Shown one piece after another: positions 46,270 through 58,538 of a DNA stretch of 64,000 bases. This DNA is from Euptelea pleiosperma (lineage: Eukaryota > Streptophyta > Magnoliopsida > Ranunculales > Eupteleaceae), in contig CM068543.1 in assembly GCA_035048495.1 (NCBI GenBank), forward strand, positions 31,778,096 to 31,842,095. Reading direction: 5' to 3'. Every line of letters starts with the position of its first letter. Position 1 is the first letter of the stretch. A program made the position numbers and the translations under genes. A model generated the notes under the pieces. The model was not told the DNA's origin, ran no database searches, and saw nothing but the letters and a program-made list of their open reading frames with translations.

Positions 46270-48398
46270 ATGTCTGAACTACATAAAAATCCTTCTCCTA
46301 GTGTTGCATCTGCACCTTCTCCTGGTACCCCTGATATTGTTGGACCTAGTGATCAACTAAGTACAGAGGTTGTTCCTAGAGAGTCAGAAATTTATATGGA
46401 TTTGTCATCTCAAGAGCCTAAACGTCGAAAAAGGAGATCAAAAGTGTGGTTAGACTTTGAAGAAAAGAAGATGGGGGATGGTAGTATAAAAGCAATTTGC
46501 ATGCATTGTAAGAAGCCATTTGATGGTTCTAGTCAAAAAGGAACTACCCATTTAGCGAACCATATAAAAACTTGTTTGAGGAAGACATATAAAGATGTTG
46601 GTCAACAACTTCTGGCTGCTAAAAAGTCTGCTAACGAGCCTGCGAAGTTAGGAAGTTGGAAATATGATCCACAAGGAACTCAGATGGATTTTGCTCAGAT
46701 GATTGCCAAACATGATTATCCATTTAATATGACCGAGCATCGATATTTTCAAATATTCATGAAGGGTGTTAACCCCGTATATAGGATTTATTCAAGGAAC
46801 ACAATTCGTGTCGATGTAATGAAAGTTTACAACGAGATGAAAGAGAAGCTGCAAGGGTTATTCGACCAGTTGACGTCTAAAGTTAGCCTCACAACAGACC
46901 TGTGGACACCTGATTATCAAGAGTTAGGGTATAGTTGTGTGACTTGTCACCTACATAGATGATGATTGGAATTTACATAACAAGATCATCAGCTATCAAA
47001 TGGTGCCCGCTCCACATACTGGAGATGCTCTTAGTGCCGTTATGAAGTCTCAAGGGTTAGCTTGGAATATTGATAAGAAGTTATTTGCTATAACAGTGGA
47101 TAATGCATCTAACAATGATGTTATGGTGAGGGATTTCAAGGAATGGCTTCTTTGCAAAGGAGTTTTGGTTCTTAACGGGGATTTATTTCATTTGAGGTGT
47201 AGTGCTCATATTTTAAATCTAATTGTGCAAAATGGGTTGAAGGAGATTGATGGACTTCTTGAAAAAATTCGAGATAGTGTCAAGTTTACAAAATCATCCC
47301 AAGCTCGACACCAAAATTTTTTAAGTGCATTGGCTCAAACCAGGTTGGCTGGTAAAGGAGTGTCTTTAGATGTTCCAACAAGATGGAACTCTACTTATCT
47401 TATGCTTGAGAGTGCTATTGAAGTTCGTTCAGCATTTGAGCATTTGGCAGAGATAGCTCCTGATTACAAGTGTTTGCCATCTACAGATGAGTGGAAAGTG
47501 GGGAATGTAGTTCGTGAATGTTTAAAGATCTTTTATGAGGTTACACTTCACTTTTCAGGAGTCAAGTATCCAACTGCCAATTTATATTTCAAGGGTGTTT
47601 GTGATGTTCATCATAATATTCTTCAGTGGGAGATTAGTGAGCATGATTATATTCGTCTTATGTCACGTCGAATGAAAGAAAAGTTTGATAAATATTGGAG
47701 TCAATGCAATTTGTTGATGAGTATTGGTGTTATTCTTGATCCTTGCTATAAGATGGCTTTTATTGAGTATGCATTTGATATGATTTATGGGGATGATGCT
47801 GGTATCTACATCAAGAAGGTCAAGGATTCTTTAAATGAGTTTTTCTCTAAGTATGCAACCCACTCCGATTGTATGGACCAAGTTGGCGGTTCTTCTGGTA
47901 GTGGTCAAGATCTATCTAGTGGTGGAAATTTTAGCCATGGGAGCTCAAAAATGGAAGAAGGGTTTAAAAAGTTCATCAAGCAACGTTCTAGCAATTCACA
48001 ATAAGTTCAAAAAACAGAATTGGACAAGTACTTAGAGGAAGACTCGTTCCCATTGGGTGAAGACAAGAAGGGTTTTGATATATTGTACTGGTGGAAAAAC
48101 AATGGTCCTATTTTTCCAACACTTGCAAGGATGGCTCGTGATATCTTGGCAGTTCCAGTATCTACTGTAGCATCAAAGTCTGCATTTAGTGCTGGTGGTA
48201 GGATAATTACTGAGTCTCGTTCTTCATTGGGTGTTGATATTGTGGAGGCATTAGTTTGTATGAGGGACTGGTTGCCGTCGGTTGATGGTAAGTAAATATT
48301 ATGTTTTAATATGTAATTTTTTTTACTTATTCTTATTCTTTTTTGTTTGATCCATATCAGATGTCGCCGGTTTCAGTGAATGTGAGAAGCTTCTTTGA
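46270..48398 (+). pseudogene. BED zinc-finger hAT transposase (broken)
   Basis: Cut-and-paste transposase of the RICESLEEPER/DAYSLEEPER-like plant hAT group. The start at 46270 (MSELHKNPSPSV) follows a likely leader-intron acceptor TTTGTAG. A BED zinc finger spans about residues 60-110 (SKVWLDFEEK, CMHCKKPFDG, HLANHIKTC), after a basic KRRKRRSK stretch. The catalytic core shows TTDLWTP, ITVDNASNND and CSAHILNLIVQNGL. The C-terminal dimerisation region has FDILYWWKNNGPIFPTLARM, then PVSTVASKSAFSAGGRI. The last exon is joined by a GT-AG intron 48288-48360 and ends at 48398. Breaks: one extra base near 46950 and an in-frame TAA at 48002-48004. Few lesions suggest recent loss. Confidence 0.9.
48361..48398 (+). 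other. hAT terminal exon, copy 1
   Basis: 38 nt after CATATCAG; joins the phase of the exon ending GTTGATG at 48287 and codes DVAGFSECEKLL then stop. Confidence 0.65.
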
Positions 48399-48582
48399 GT
48401 AAGCAGTGCACGTGCTTCTTTATGGATATTCTGTTTGCTTTTGTTTTGTGGTTGATGAATGCTGACTTTTTTATGGTTGTTAAATTGATGTCTTTATTTT
48501 GTCTAGAATCTAGTGACTTTATGCATTTGAATATGCATTTTTTTTTTTACTAAATCTTATTCTTTTTTGTTTGACCCATCAG

Positions 48583-48620
48583 AAGTTGCTGATTTTGGTG
48601 AATATGAGAAATTTCTTTGA
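48583..48620 (+). other. hAT terminal exon, copy 2
   Basis: 38 nt after CCCATCAG, same phase and length as copy 1, codes EVADFGEYEKFL then stop. The flanking TTATTCTTTTTTGTTTGA and GCAAGCAGTGCACGTG are also duplicated, giving a tandem repeat with a 222-bp period. Confidence 0.65.
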
Positions 48621-49104
48621 GCAAGCAGTGCACGTGGTTTAACATTGTTGCTATAGCATAATGATGGTTCATAGTGAAGGAAGAACTTTAGCATGAGGTG
48701 CGATTTTGGTGAACAATTGTTGATATATTCCTTGGCTTGAACCCATTGCTTGTTCTTTTACAAGTTCTGATCTCAAATAACTATTATTTTTCTTGTTCAT
48801 GACTGGGAAAGTCATTTCCTATAGGCTGCACATGACCTTGGAAAATATGAGATAATTGAGGATCCAAGTCTGTCCATTCAATCTTGTCCATTTAGCACAA
48901 CACTTGAGGTAAGTATAAGGAACATTGTCAAAAGAATGCACATTCTTAGTGGAGGGTATTGTTTCAAGTGCTCATACACTAACATGCTTATTATTTGTTT
49001 CGCAAGAGATCTGCATGAATGGGAAGATGGGAGCTAATGCCTTCATTACCATTGGAGCACTATGCAACTATGGTGTGGGTGCATATCGCGAGACTTTTCA
49101 TGAG
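48621..49104. other. hAT 3' region
   Basis: No further coding domain recognised. A possible exon edge AACACTTGAGGTAAGT occurs near 48903, but the frame before it is not open for long. Confidence 0.4.
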
Positions 49105-50229
49105 CAGGTTGAAAGTCGGGTTTTTTCCGCGTCGTTGGTTACGGAAACCCTAACTTCAACACATTTTTAATTATCCGAGACTTTTAACCTGTAAAATGAG
49201 CAATTTTGCACAGTGATTTGTGTCGGATGTCGATCCGCACTCGGGATTAGTTCATGCAAATCAAGGACATAAAATGACGGGTTTTTCTCAAAAATTGCTA
49301 AAAAGAAAAGATGGAAGGGTGAGAATGATGATCACAGGATTAAAATATAATTGATTTTATAAATTTTCAGAGAGAGAGTTAAGAAAATCAACACATTTTT
49401 ATTGAAAATTATAAGAATTACATTGCTTTTGAAGAGAAGTCTATATAAATAACTTGAAGCAACTTACACTAGAAAGCAATAAAAACTAGAGAGAGAAATG
49501 AGAAAAAGTAGAGAGAGAAAGATCAAAGAAGGCTATCCTAGAGAGAGAAACTACAGGGGAGAGAGAAAGTGATGCTAGAAAGGTCTAGAGAGAGAAAATG
49601 TAGAGAGAAGAGAGAACTAGATAGAGAAAGCTAGAGAGAGAAAGTTTTTCACCTTTGAAACTTACCGGAGATTGGCCAATGGTTGGTAGAATGGGAAGGT
49701 TGGCCATGAGAAGGGGGGTTTGGCCAAGTCTTGGTGTAGAATGGAGGAGTAAATCATTTTGAGATTGCTGGTGGTAAGATTATGACTCCAAGGAGGATGA
49801 AGACGTTGCTGTTAGAGGGACTTGCAGGCAGTTTAGTAAGTGGAGAAGTGATGCAGCAGTGACCGGTGGTGTTGGAGATCTGGATCGTGGACAACTGGTG
49901 GTGATAATGGAGGCAGCAAGGACTCCTCCACGTTGGTGTGCACGGCCTGCATCAAAGGATGTCGCAGGCGTTGGTTGATTTGCAAGGGGCAGCAGATTGT
50001 AAGTTGCTGGTACTGCAACACGTTGAAACGTGATGGCGGAGGGGCAGAAACGGTGGAGGCGTAGGTGGCTGTCCTAGCGGCTGGTGGTGGCTACAGGTGG
50101 CAGAGCAAGGAGAAGAAGAAGGGGCGGTGCTGCTTTCCTCTTCTTCTCTCTTCTCCGTCTCTTCTTCTTCTTCTTTTCTATTTTTTTCTTTTTTTTTTTT
50201 TTTGATGACGACACTACTACAAAAATCAA

Positions 50230-50520
50230 CAAAGATATCGCTTATAAAAATTAAAAATATATCGATTAATGGAAAATCGAGATGGAAAGCCTAGTGGACA
50301 AAATTATTAGACATTCTATCTCGGTTTAGTAACCAACCGTTATAGAAAATTTTAAATTTCAGTTCTTAAAGAAAGCGGGATGAAAAGCCGACCTTTTTTT
50401 ATCTGTTCTAGCTAAAACCGAAATAGACACTATCTCGGTTTTTAATGGTCCAAAATATAAACTTTATATTTCGGTTCAAAGTCAATCGAGTTGGAAGCCA
50501 AATATTAGTAACCCGCAATT
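50230..50520. repeat. Left subterminal region of CACTA
   Basis: Contains ATCTCGGTTT, TATTTCGGTT and AAACCGA-type motifs, diverged counterparts of the tandem array at the right end. Confidence 0.5.
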
Positions 50521-50601
50521 TCCCGCTTCTAAAAACAAACCCAACTCCTCTCTCCCTCTCTCTCTCTGAGACTCTCTCCCTCTTGAATCTCCGTCTCTCT
50601 C

Positions 50602-50755
50602 TCTTGCCGGTAATCTCCTTGCCACCGCTGTTTCCTCGCTGGAATCTTCGTCTCTCCCTCTTGCCACCGCCGTTTCCTCGCTGGAATCTCCGTCTCTCCC
50701 TCTTGCCAGTAATCTCCTTCTTGCCACCGCCGTTTCCTCGCTGCTATTCCCACCC
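50602..50755. repeat. Minisatellite, 42-bp units, in captured leader
   Basis: About three units of CTTGCCACCGCCGTTTCCTC plus GCTGGAATCTCCGTCTCTCC, in a CT-rich stretch that reads like a 5' leader. A donor AG|GTAAGC follows at 50771/50772 and then a CT microsatellite (50790-50824). Confidence 0.75.
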
Positions 50756-50786
50756 TCGTTGCCCACACCAGGTAAGCTCGCACAAC

Positions 50787-50817
<31 letters not shown>

Positions 50818-50824
50818 TCTCTCA

Positions 50825-53800
50825 TTATTTCTCTCTCTTTCTCTCTGTTTTTTTTATGATCCCGCGCAAATCACACGAATTGGCCAGTGCTGGAACAGAA
50901 TTTGATCTAAGTTTTTGTTAATGGAAGTTCTATTCATTTAGATGATCAGTGCGTTTTACAAATTTAAGGTTATTGGGGTTTTTTTTGTTTAAATTAGATT
51001 ATTAGGGTTTAGCTGGTTCGGATATGTTTCTAATTGATTATTAGGGTTTTCATACATTCAATTCGATTCATGCCAAATCAAATTGAATCTCTAGGGTTGC
51101 TTGTTTGCTATACTGATTTACAGCAGCCAGGATTTTGTTCAAGGGAGCCACAATCAATTGAGTAGAACCGACTACAATATGAGCCACATGGCTTATTCTT
51201 ATAGATTTCTGAGTTCTGACCGTATAGATATTTGGCTCAACCCTAGATGAACATATAGACCAAACATTAGCCTAATTAGTGATTTCTAAGCATTGGGTTG
51301 GAGTTGTTTTCATGGGTTGATTTTTAACGCTGGAATTTGTGCATTATTGAGCATTATTTGGTGTTCAAATATCCAATGGTTTGAAACCATTAATCAGGTT
51401 GATTTTTGGTTTGTAGCTCCACCTAGGGACTGTCCAAACATCAGTATGGTTAGCATCTTCTCGGATCTTGAGCATCCATTTTGCTGCAATTCTTCGCCAT
51501 CAAAAACTTTATTTGTAATCCACTACACAATATGCAAGTCCAGTCATTACCAAATCATTCTTGTCATGTTTCTGTAGTCTCAAAAATTTGCTTCTCTCAC
51601 CATCATGGTGGAATTTTCTTTGTTAATCATCATGCTTGGAAAGGCATCCAACCCTTTAATGGATATCAGCTGGCCCACCTTTGAGGGTTTAGTTGTAGCT
51701 GATCTAAATTTGGAATTTCATTCTTGCAGTGTGTGCAATATACCAAATTTCAATTATATCTTACTAGTTATAGGACATGGAGATGGAAGTTATAGTTTTG
51801 GGTTGTTGCTCTATTTTTGTGGAGTGGCACTATTTTCTATTTCATAGCTTTGATCTAGTTCTTGTAAGCACAATGCTTCTTTGGATGTGGGGAGATTGAG
51901 GATGTTGTCAATCTGATATGTTTTGACAAGTTACTACAGCAGGAAGGATGTTTATTGTGGTCTATACTTTTACATATTTTCTATGTTACTATTTTAAATA
52001 AATATAAAGGTTGTTGGAAAAGTATAATACATGACAGGGAGTTTTTGTGACATGGAATAGTTCTTAATCACTGGATATTGGAAGGCCCAATTTGATGTGA
52101 TAAGAGATGCCTTGCTCATAGCCCTTCAACATGCTCCAATAATTTTGGAGATGTAGCTGGTCGTTAAGGTTAAACTTGTTCTTGTTCTGAGAGTGTGTCG
52201 TAAGGAGTTGAAACATTCATGGGCTCTGGACATCAACTATGTTTGGCCGAACTCTGGACGATATATACATGTTCCAACTCTCTTTTTCGTTGAAGAGAGC
52301 TATTCTGCTATGTATTTGTGTTGAACGTCTAAAACATTCGTTCTTTGCTTTCTCATTCAATTTATAAGTACCTGTTTTGTTTATTCTATTTTCAAATATG
52401 TACCTCTTTTTTGTTTATTCCTCTTAATCTCAATTAATTGGACACGCATGCTTAAATGCACACATGCATGTTGTGTGTTACAAGTTTGGCTTAAAATATA
52501 CTAAGGACAATGCATGCATGATTATGTAATGTGATATGACATAGGTTTTGGCAAAGACAAGAAGACCACCAATGTTGATCATTTTTGCCAATCCACTTGG
52601 AAAATTAACTGGCTTGGAGAGTGTGTGCATGCTAGTATGTGTGTTCCCATATTTCCTTCATGAACTATCTGAGCTCCATATATTGTATTGAATATTGACA
52701 AACATCAGGTAACTAAAAATGATGCAGGGTGGCAAACATTTTCGAATGGATGGCTGACATTTTAAGTTGTAGCCCATGGCTCAGAACTCCGTACTTAATC
52801 TTCCTTACATATCAGAAAAATAAAGTTCACTCCCCTATGTTTAAATTTTAATTTGCAAACACCCCTGATATTCACATACTATGAATTAGAAGGCTGATGT
52901 TATTTCTCAAGAAGCTCTTAGTTGGTTAATATTGGGAATGTGATTCTACTAAGTCATTATTTTAAAGCCTTAAATCATTTTAGGAACTATTAAGTTTAAA
53001 TTCTTGTAATTCTAATCATGGATAGCGTTAGATATATACTTGTTAATCTGTATTATTCCCATGAATGTAAAAGACTAAAACTCGCATGATGGAAAAGAAT
53101 AAATTAATGAAAAGCATATTACATTTTTCATGACAACTCTAATGACATTGCATGACCTGGATCTGCCACTTGAAGACATTTACCTACCTTAGAAAACTAT
53201 TTTGTAGATTTGTATTCTTCCCAAGGGGGAGATGGACAATAGATGTACAAAAAAAGACTGTATTATTCATATACTTGTTTATATTTTCTTGACATCCTGG
53301 CATTTATGTTTGTGTGTGTGTGTGTGGTCTGAAGGAGTCCTTATGCTTTTCCTAAGGCTAGTAATTTTATGCGAATGCATTTCTATTAGCTTGTAATGTT
53401 GTTACACAGTTTGAATCCTGTTTGTCATGAATCCGAGGCTGAGGGGACTCATGCTGGTATTTCCTCCCAACATGATGAATGAACTACAGAGCAGGTATCA
53501 ATTTGAGTATTAAGTTTCTATTCTTGCAGATTATTCAAGTTAATCTCACACAAGACAGAATTATTATCTTCACTGCAGTATCTTCATTCTTGTAGTATGT
53601 TCGTTGGCTATAAATTGGCCTCAGGTTTATGACTTTATGTCTCATTGTTTCCAAGACTGGGATTTGTTGAGTGACTCCCTTTGCTTTCAATTATTTGCTG
53701 GTTGCGATGAATGATGGAGCTTCTTGTGTGCTTCTGATATTTATTTATAGGATATCTTAGATATCATTTGAATACAAAACTTCCGCTATTGGGCATAATT

Positions 53801-54865
53801 TCTACTCAAGCATCATATTGTGTACAAAATATATGCCGCCGTGTATATGGAAAATGCATCAACAGAAAAGCTTTCTTGATCAGATACACTATCTCTTGCT
53901 GTTGATCTTCAACTCCCCCACATATCTTTGGTGGAAGAGGGAGACGAGTACGACAACAACCTTATGTTTCGATTGGGCCTGGTAAGACTGACTTTTTGAA
54001 AGAAAAACTTTTTGGATTGAAATTCATGGTACCTATATCTATGGTATGGTTTAATTCAAATGATTTGATGTTGTTGTTTTAGATTAGATTGAATGTGTTA
54101 TATAAATTTTGTCTATGGAATCAATGGTGGGGAAAAGAAACATTTGACGCTTGTGTGTGAACTGATTGGGAGCCCCATCTGTTATATTTGCAAATGAACC
54201 CATTTGCTTCATGTTTGCTTCTTAAACAATGTTCATAGTGGTATCATCCAACAATATTATATATCTATTTGGTGACTTCTTACATTATGAACTTTGGGTT
54301 TCCTTTCATGTTCCTTCTCTAGTAATATGGAGTGAATTTTAACGTCTAGCGACTTCAAATGAAATTTGTGGCATTCTTTTATAACTTTTGTAGTTTTTAA
54401 CTTCTATTATGTTTCCATTATTGAGTTTTCCCATTATTGAGTGAAACAGGACTTATACAGTTTTTCCTAAACTGAATGTGACAAACCATTTTGATAGTGC
54501 ATTTTTATCAATATCTGTATACCCTTTGATTTATTAGAGACGTGACTCCTCAATTTGTCTTAGGTTGGAGCAACTCTATTCTAATTAGCATTGCATGCAA
54601 TTGGTTGGAGCAACTGAATGAGTTACTTTCTTTAGTTGCTTCTTCTTTCTTTTCCAATTAGCATTGCATGCAAACAAGCATGTGATTGGCTTTTAGCAAA
54701 TGATAGAGCGATTGTAACTGGTTTGCAACTTGACCTGTCTGGAAGTTGTCATGCAAATTGGTTGTGTTTTGCAAGTTGACCAGCAGATTGGAAGCAGTCT
54801 ACCAAGTGATTGGCAAATTGAAGGCAGTCTGTAAGATGATTTACAGATTGGGCAAGAAAATTTGA
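50825..54865. other. CACTA interior, intron-like sequence
   Basis: T-rich sequence without long reading frames, like plant intron sequence. Possible short exons end at ACAGAGCAG|GTATC (about 53492) and GGGCCTG|GTAAG (about 53981), but I cannot identify the donor gene. A TG run lies at 53310-53326. Confidence 0.4.
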
Positions 54866-55030
54866 AGATATGCAGAAGGGTTGGATCCTAATCAGGTGAC
54901 TCTAGTGAGCTTGTTCCAAGCAGCAGCCCAGTTAGAAGTGCTCAAAGAGGATCGAACAATTCATGGGTAAGCTATTAGAAGAGGACTTGATTGTTTCGAG
55001 GAAGCTCTTGAGACGAGTCTCTTGGGCATG
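54866..55030 (+). pseudogene. Captured PPR protein gene fragment
   Basis: Fifty-five codons read RYAEGLDPNQVTLVSLFQAA, then AQLEVLKEDRTIHG, a TAA stop, AIRRGLDCFEEALETSLLGM, then TAA. This matches the spacing and wording of a plant PPR repeat of the PLS/E type found in organelle RNA-binding proteins (G..PN.VTL.S...A...L..L..GR.IHG...R.GL...... .SL..MY). The first stop replaces the Tyr usually seen in HGYA; the second sits where the Tyr of MYAK would be. Only about one and a half repeats remain, with no start, so it cannot act as an RNA-binding protein. It is part of host sequence carried by the CACTA element. Confidence 0.7.
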
Positions 55031-57955
55031 TAAAGAGACTAACTCTTCAAAGTTCAACAAGCAATCACCCAAACAGCCCAGCCCAAGAAGAGAACCCCGT
55101 AAAGAGGTTCCAATGGAGCATAGATCCATGGAGAAGCATTTGGATCCTCTGAAATTGCAAGTAATGTATAGACCAAGAGAGGGCAAAAGAGAGCCTTCCA
55201 TTTCTGGTAACGTTAATGATGTCAACAGCTCATGCTACCTCTCTCTCTTTCTCTCATTCTTCAACCAGGCCATTTGATACCAATGAGCCGAGTTTGCGAA
55301 CATGTCCTTCTTGCCTTTCTTGATTAATATTCATGTTTTCAGAGAAACCCATGTTGCCATATTCATTTTTTGTGAAATTAAAGTTACTTCAAATTTGGCA
55401 GGTGGATGAACTCATCCTCAGAGAAGAATAAGGTGAAGGTAAGGAGGAAGCTTTGAGAACCAATGTTCTGTTTCCAAACTAGGAGTGATGTAGATGTACT
55501 AAATGATGGTTACAAATGGAGGATTACGGCCAAAAAGTTGTGAAGAACAGTCTCCAACCAAGGTAATCTTTCCACTGCTCTTTGCTAAGTGCATATATAG
55601 AAGAAAAAAAAACATTATTAAAGGTAAATACATCTCAATGTTCTTTGGGAATTGAAAGAAGCATGTTTCCTGAGACAAATTCAAATTAAGCAATTTGTTC
55701 TCTGAATAATGATTATTTCCTCAAATTTTTAAAACGCATGTTCTCTGAGACAAATTCAAGCAAAGTCATGCCACTTTTAGGAAATTGAAAGTTTTAGTTT
55801 GATGCAGTGCATGTGAGGTTCAAGGAATTTGAGGTTTAACTTAAAGCGTTTGCATCAAGGATGCAAATTCAATAGAGGTACATTTACTTGATTGGGTCAT
55901 TTTATTTGATCAAGAGCAACGATGCCTTCTTATACCTCAAGTGTTGTGCATTGTGCAATGGGTAAAATCTTGCTGCTGGTGAAGACATGCCATTTAAAGC
56001 TAACTTGTTAGCATTGTGTCACAGGGACACCGTATAAAATGTGGGGCTGTGACAAGAAGCACTCGGTTAAGGAAAATGGACCTCTCCACTCAACTATTAC
56101 ATGAGTGCACTATTAATTCTTGTTTCAGAATACTTATTGTTATTCCCACATAAATTGGTTTGTTTTCTTGACATACAGTATGTTTTGTTTGGCTACGACA
56201 CATATAGGAATTGGGATCCCATGCATACGGTACATTTGATGATTACATTGCAAAGGAGAGGGCTGCTTATCATGACGATGCGTCACAAGAAAACAAACTA
56301 ACTACTTAGGAGTCCATTATATTGTCTCCTTTTGGATTTAGGACCTGGATCCATATCATGGCTCGGGAGCTCAGCATCTCTTCAGTGACTCCAGCTCATT
56401 GTCAACAAAATTCGGGGATGGTACAAGGCCAAGGACGAAAAACTAGCTACCCACCTTGACCAGATCAAGGGCCTCTCTACCCACTACCAACAATTCAAAC
56501 ATGAAGGATACACCTTCGAGTAAGAGAAAGATAGATTGGATTTGCTCTTCAAATCTCTCGCTTTATTTATTTTTTTCAAATTATCCTCGAATACATTGTC
56601 CTATCTGGGTGATGAATATAGTTCTTATAAGCATGAATAATACTTTGTCTGGTATATTCAACCGGAGTTAGATAAGTGTTGTTCATGATTGGTAAGGTTT
56701 TGACCATACGTTTTATGTTGCTATCAATATGGTAATTTTATTCAATCATCTGGTTATTGACTACTTTATTACTTGTTTTACCTTCAGGTGTGTACCCTTC
56801 TCAACATATCCATGCACATATGATTTATTGCATGTTGCTTACCTCTTTTCTCACTACAAAGACCTCAGGGAAGGTTGCTTACTGGAAGATATCATGTTGG
56901 AGATGGACTGTATTGTTCACCCTTTGGTAACAACTTCGCTAAAACTATCTTTGATGCTCTTTTATATGCAGAAAAGTTTTAAATACAAAAATATATAAAT
57001 TATTGAATTGAAACTATTGAATGTACATGCTTCTTTAGGCCCATGCACCAGTTTTTTAAAACTTAAAAAGTAATTGCAAATACACACACACACACACACA
57101 CATTAGAGAGTTAGGAGTAATTGCATTCTCTTGATGTACATAGCAGATTAGTGACTAATTTGAAGAATTGAACTGACCAAATATGCTTTTGTACATACTT
57201 GCAGTTAGTGGTTGTGCGAAATCCTTCAAAGATAAATATTTCCTTGTTGATGCATGTAAGACAAACTTGTTATGCTTTTGAATAATTTTATTGAGCTTGA
57301 TGTCTGCAGGGATATGAGAACCTAATGACAAAGGCTTGCAATCAGTGGATGTGTGAAAGCCTTCAAACATAAATATTTCCTTGTTGACCCTGGGGCAAAA
57401 TGAGGTTGGAGTGACAGAGGATCTTTTACATTTGAAGGATCTTTGTAAGAAGTTGAATGTCAGTATAGAAGATTAAAAGACCAAAGCTAAGCGAAAATCC
57501 TAAGCTTCTAGATCTCGCCTGTTTGATTTTACTACTAATACCGAAGAGAATTTTATTGGAGCGATATTTGAAATGCTGGCAGAACTAAGCAAATTAAGAA
57601 GATGGTGTTTCCACATTTGAGTTCATTGGTAGTGGAGTTACAACTTTACTGAATATTTTTTATCATTGACACTTTTGTATTCACTTAAGCTTAGATGGAT
57701 TCTTTTACTATTTTGAATTGGATTTGTGTCCTTATCTTGTGACCACCAAATTATCTTGTAATGATAGAAAGTTTAATTTTATTATAATATTCAAATTATG
57801 ATTCCCTTCTTGGCTTCTTTTATTGGATTTGGTTCTTTTTCGGTTATGATATTATTCCAGGTTTATTATACGAAAATATATAAAACAAGATTATTAAAAA
57901 AAAATAAAAAATACAAACAACAACGCACCGAATGCACTATTTATGGATCTTGGTT
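55031..57955. other. CACTA interior with unassigned coding-like pieces
   Basis: Short open stretches occur, for example about 55036-55225 (Lys/Arg/Pro-rich, in the frame of an ATG at 54963), 56408-56520 (reading IRGWYKAKDEKLATHLDQIK and onward) and about 57402-57470 (GVTEDLLHLKDLCKKLNVSI). They look like exon remnants, but I cannot name the genes. A CA run lies at 57080-57101, and TTCAAAGATAAATATTTCC / TTCAAACATAAATATTTCC recur at 57224 and 57362. Confidence 0.4.
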
Positions 57956-58450
57956 TCATGAAAAATTGAGAACTAAAGTATTAAGAGATCTCGGATAACT
58001 GATAACTAAAGTATTAATAGATCTCAGTTTTTAAATAAAATCGATAACAAAAATTATTATATATTTCGGTCTTTTAGATAATTGAGAACTAAAGTATTAA
58101 AATATATCGGTTTTTAAATACAACCGATAACAAAAGTTACTATAGATCTCGGTCTTTTAAATAACTGAGAACTAAAGTATTAAGATATCTTGGTTTTTGA
58201 CTAAAACTGAGATATAAAATTACTATAGATCTTAGTTTTTTAGACAACCGAGAACTAAAGTATCTAAAGATCTCAGTTTTTCATAGAACTAAGATCTATA
58301 GTGGTAAAAAATCTCAATTTTTATAAACCTAAAGAGCTCGGTTTGAAAAAACCGTGATTAAAAATTTTAGAAAAGACATCGGTGGCAAAGATATCGGTTT
58401 TTGTGGAAATCAAAAACCGATATGGAAGACGTTTTATCCCAATTTTTAAC
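57956..58450. repeat. Right subterminal repeat array of CACTA
   Basis: An alternating unit of about 75-80 bp: GAGAACTAAAGTATTAA.A, GATCTCGGTTTTTAAATA, AAACCGATAACAAAA, TATAGATCTCGGTCTTTTAG. Five or so units, decaying toward the interior. Such arrays are transposase-binding sites in CACTA elements. Confidence 0.8.
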
Positions 58451-58513
58451 CGGGATCTTTCTTGATTTTTGTAGTAGTGCGATTTGGAGAGGAGCCGAGG
58501 TGAGGACTGCTAA

Positions 58514-58538
58514 CTGGTGTTGCAACTTGCAACACCAG
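58514..58538. repeat. Variant hairpin in solo LTR F
   Basis: Perfect arms CTGGTGTTGCA / TGCAACACCAG around three bases, in the place of the CCGGAG-type hairpins of other copies. Confidence 0.85.

Larger units (their letters stand above)
50212..58479. mobile_element. CACTA (En/Spm-like) element
   Basis: Ends CACTACTACAAAAATCAA and its inverse, which continue as a TIR of about 25 bp, with the 3-bp TSD CGA on both sides (50209-50211 and 58480-58482). Subterminal repeats flank the interior. I see no TNP1/TNP2-type transposase. The interior looks like captured gene pieces with exon and intron texture: a CT-rich leader ending at a GTAAGC donor (50771), possible exons ending at GT near 53493 and 53980, and a PPR fragment at 54866-55030. 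At 8.3 kb it is best read as a non-autonomous CACTA. Confidence 0.85.

Noticed and set aside
50445..50921. 158-codon Leu/Ser-rich frame and two antisense Arg/Glu-rich frames
   Set aside because: Products of the CT-rich leader and minisatellite; no domain and several competing frames.
53300..53330. (TG)n near 53310 as a regulatory element
   Set aside because: A short microsatellite without context; no evidence for function.
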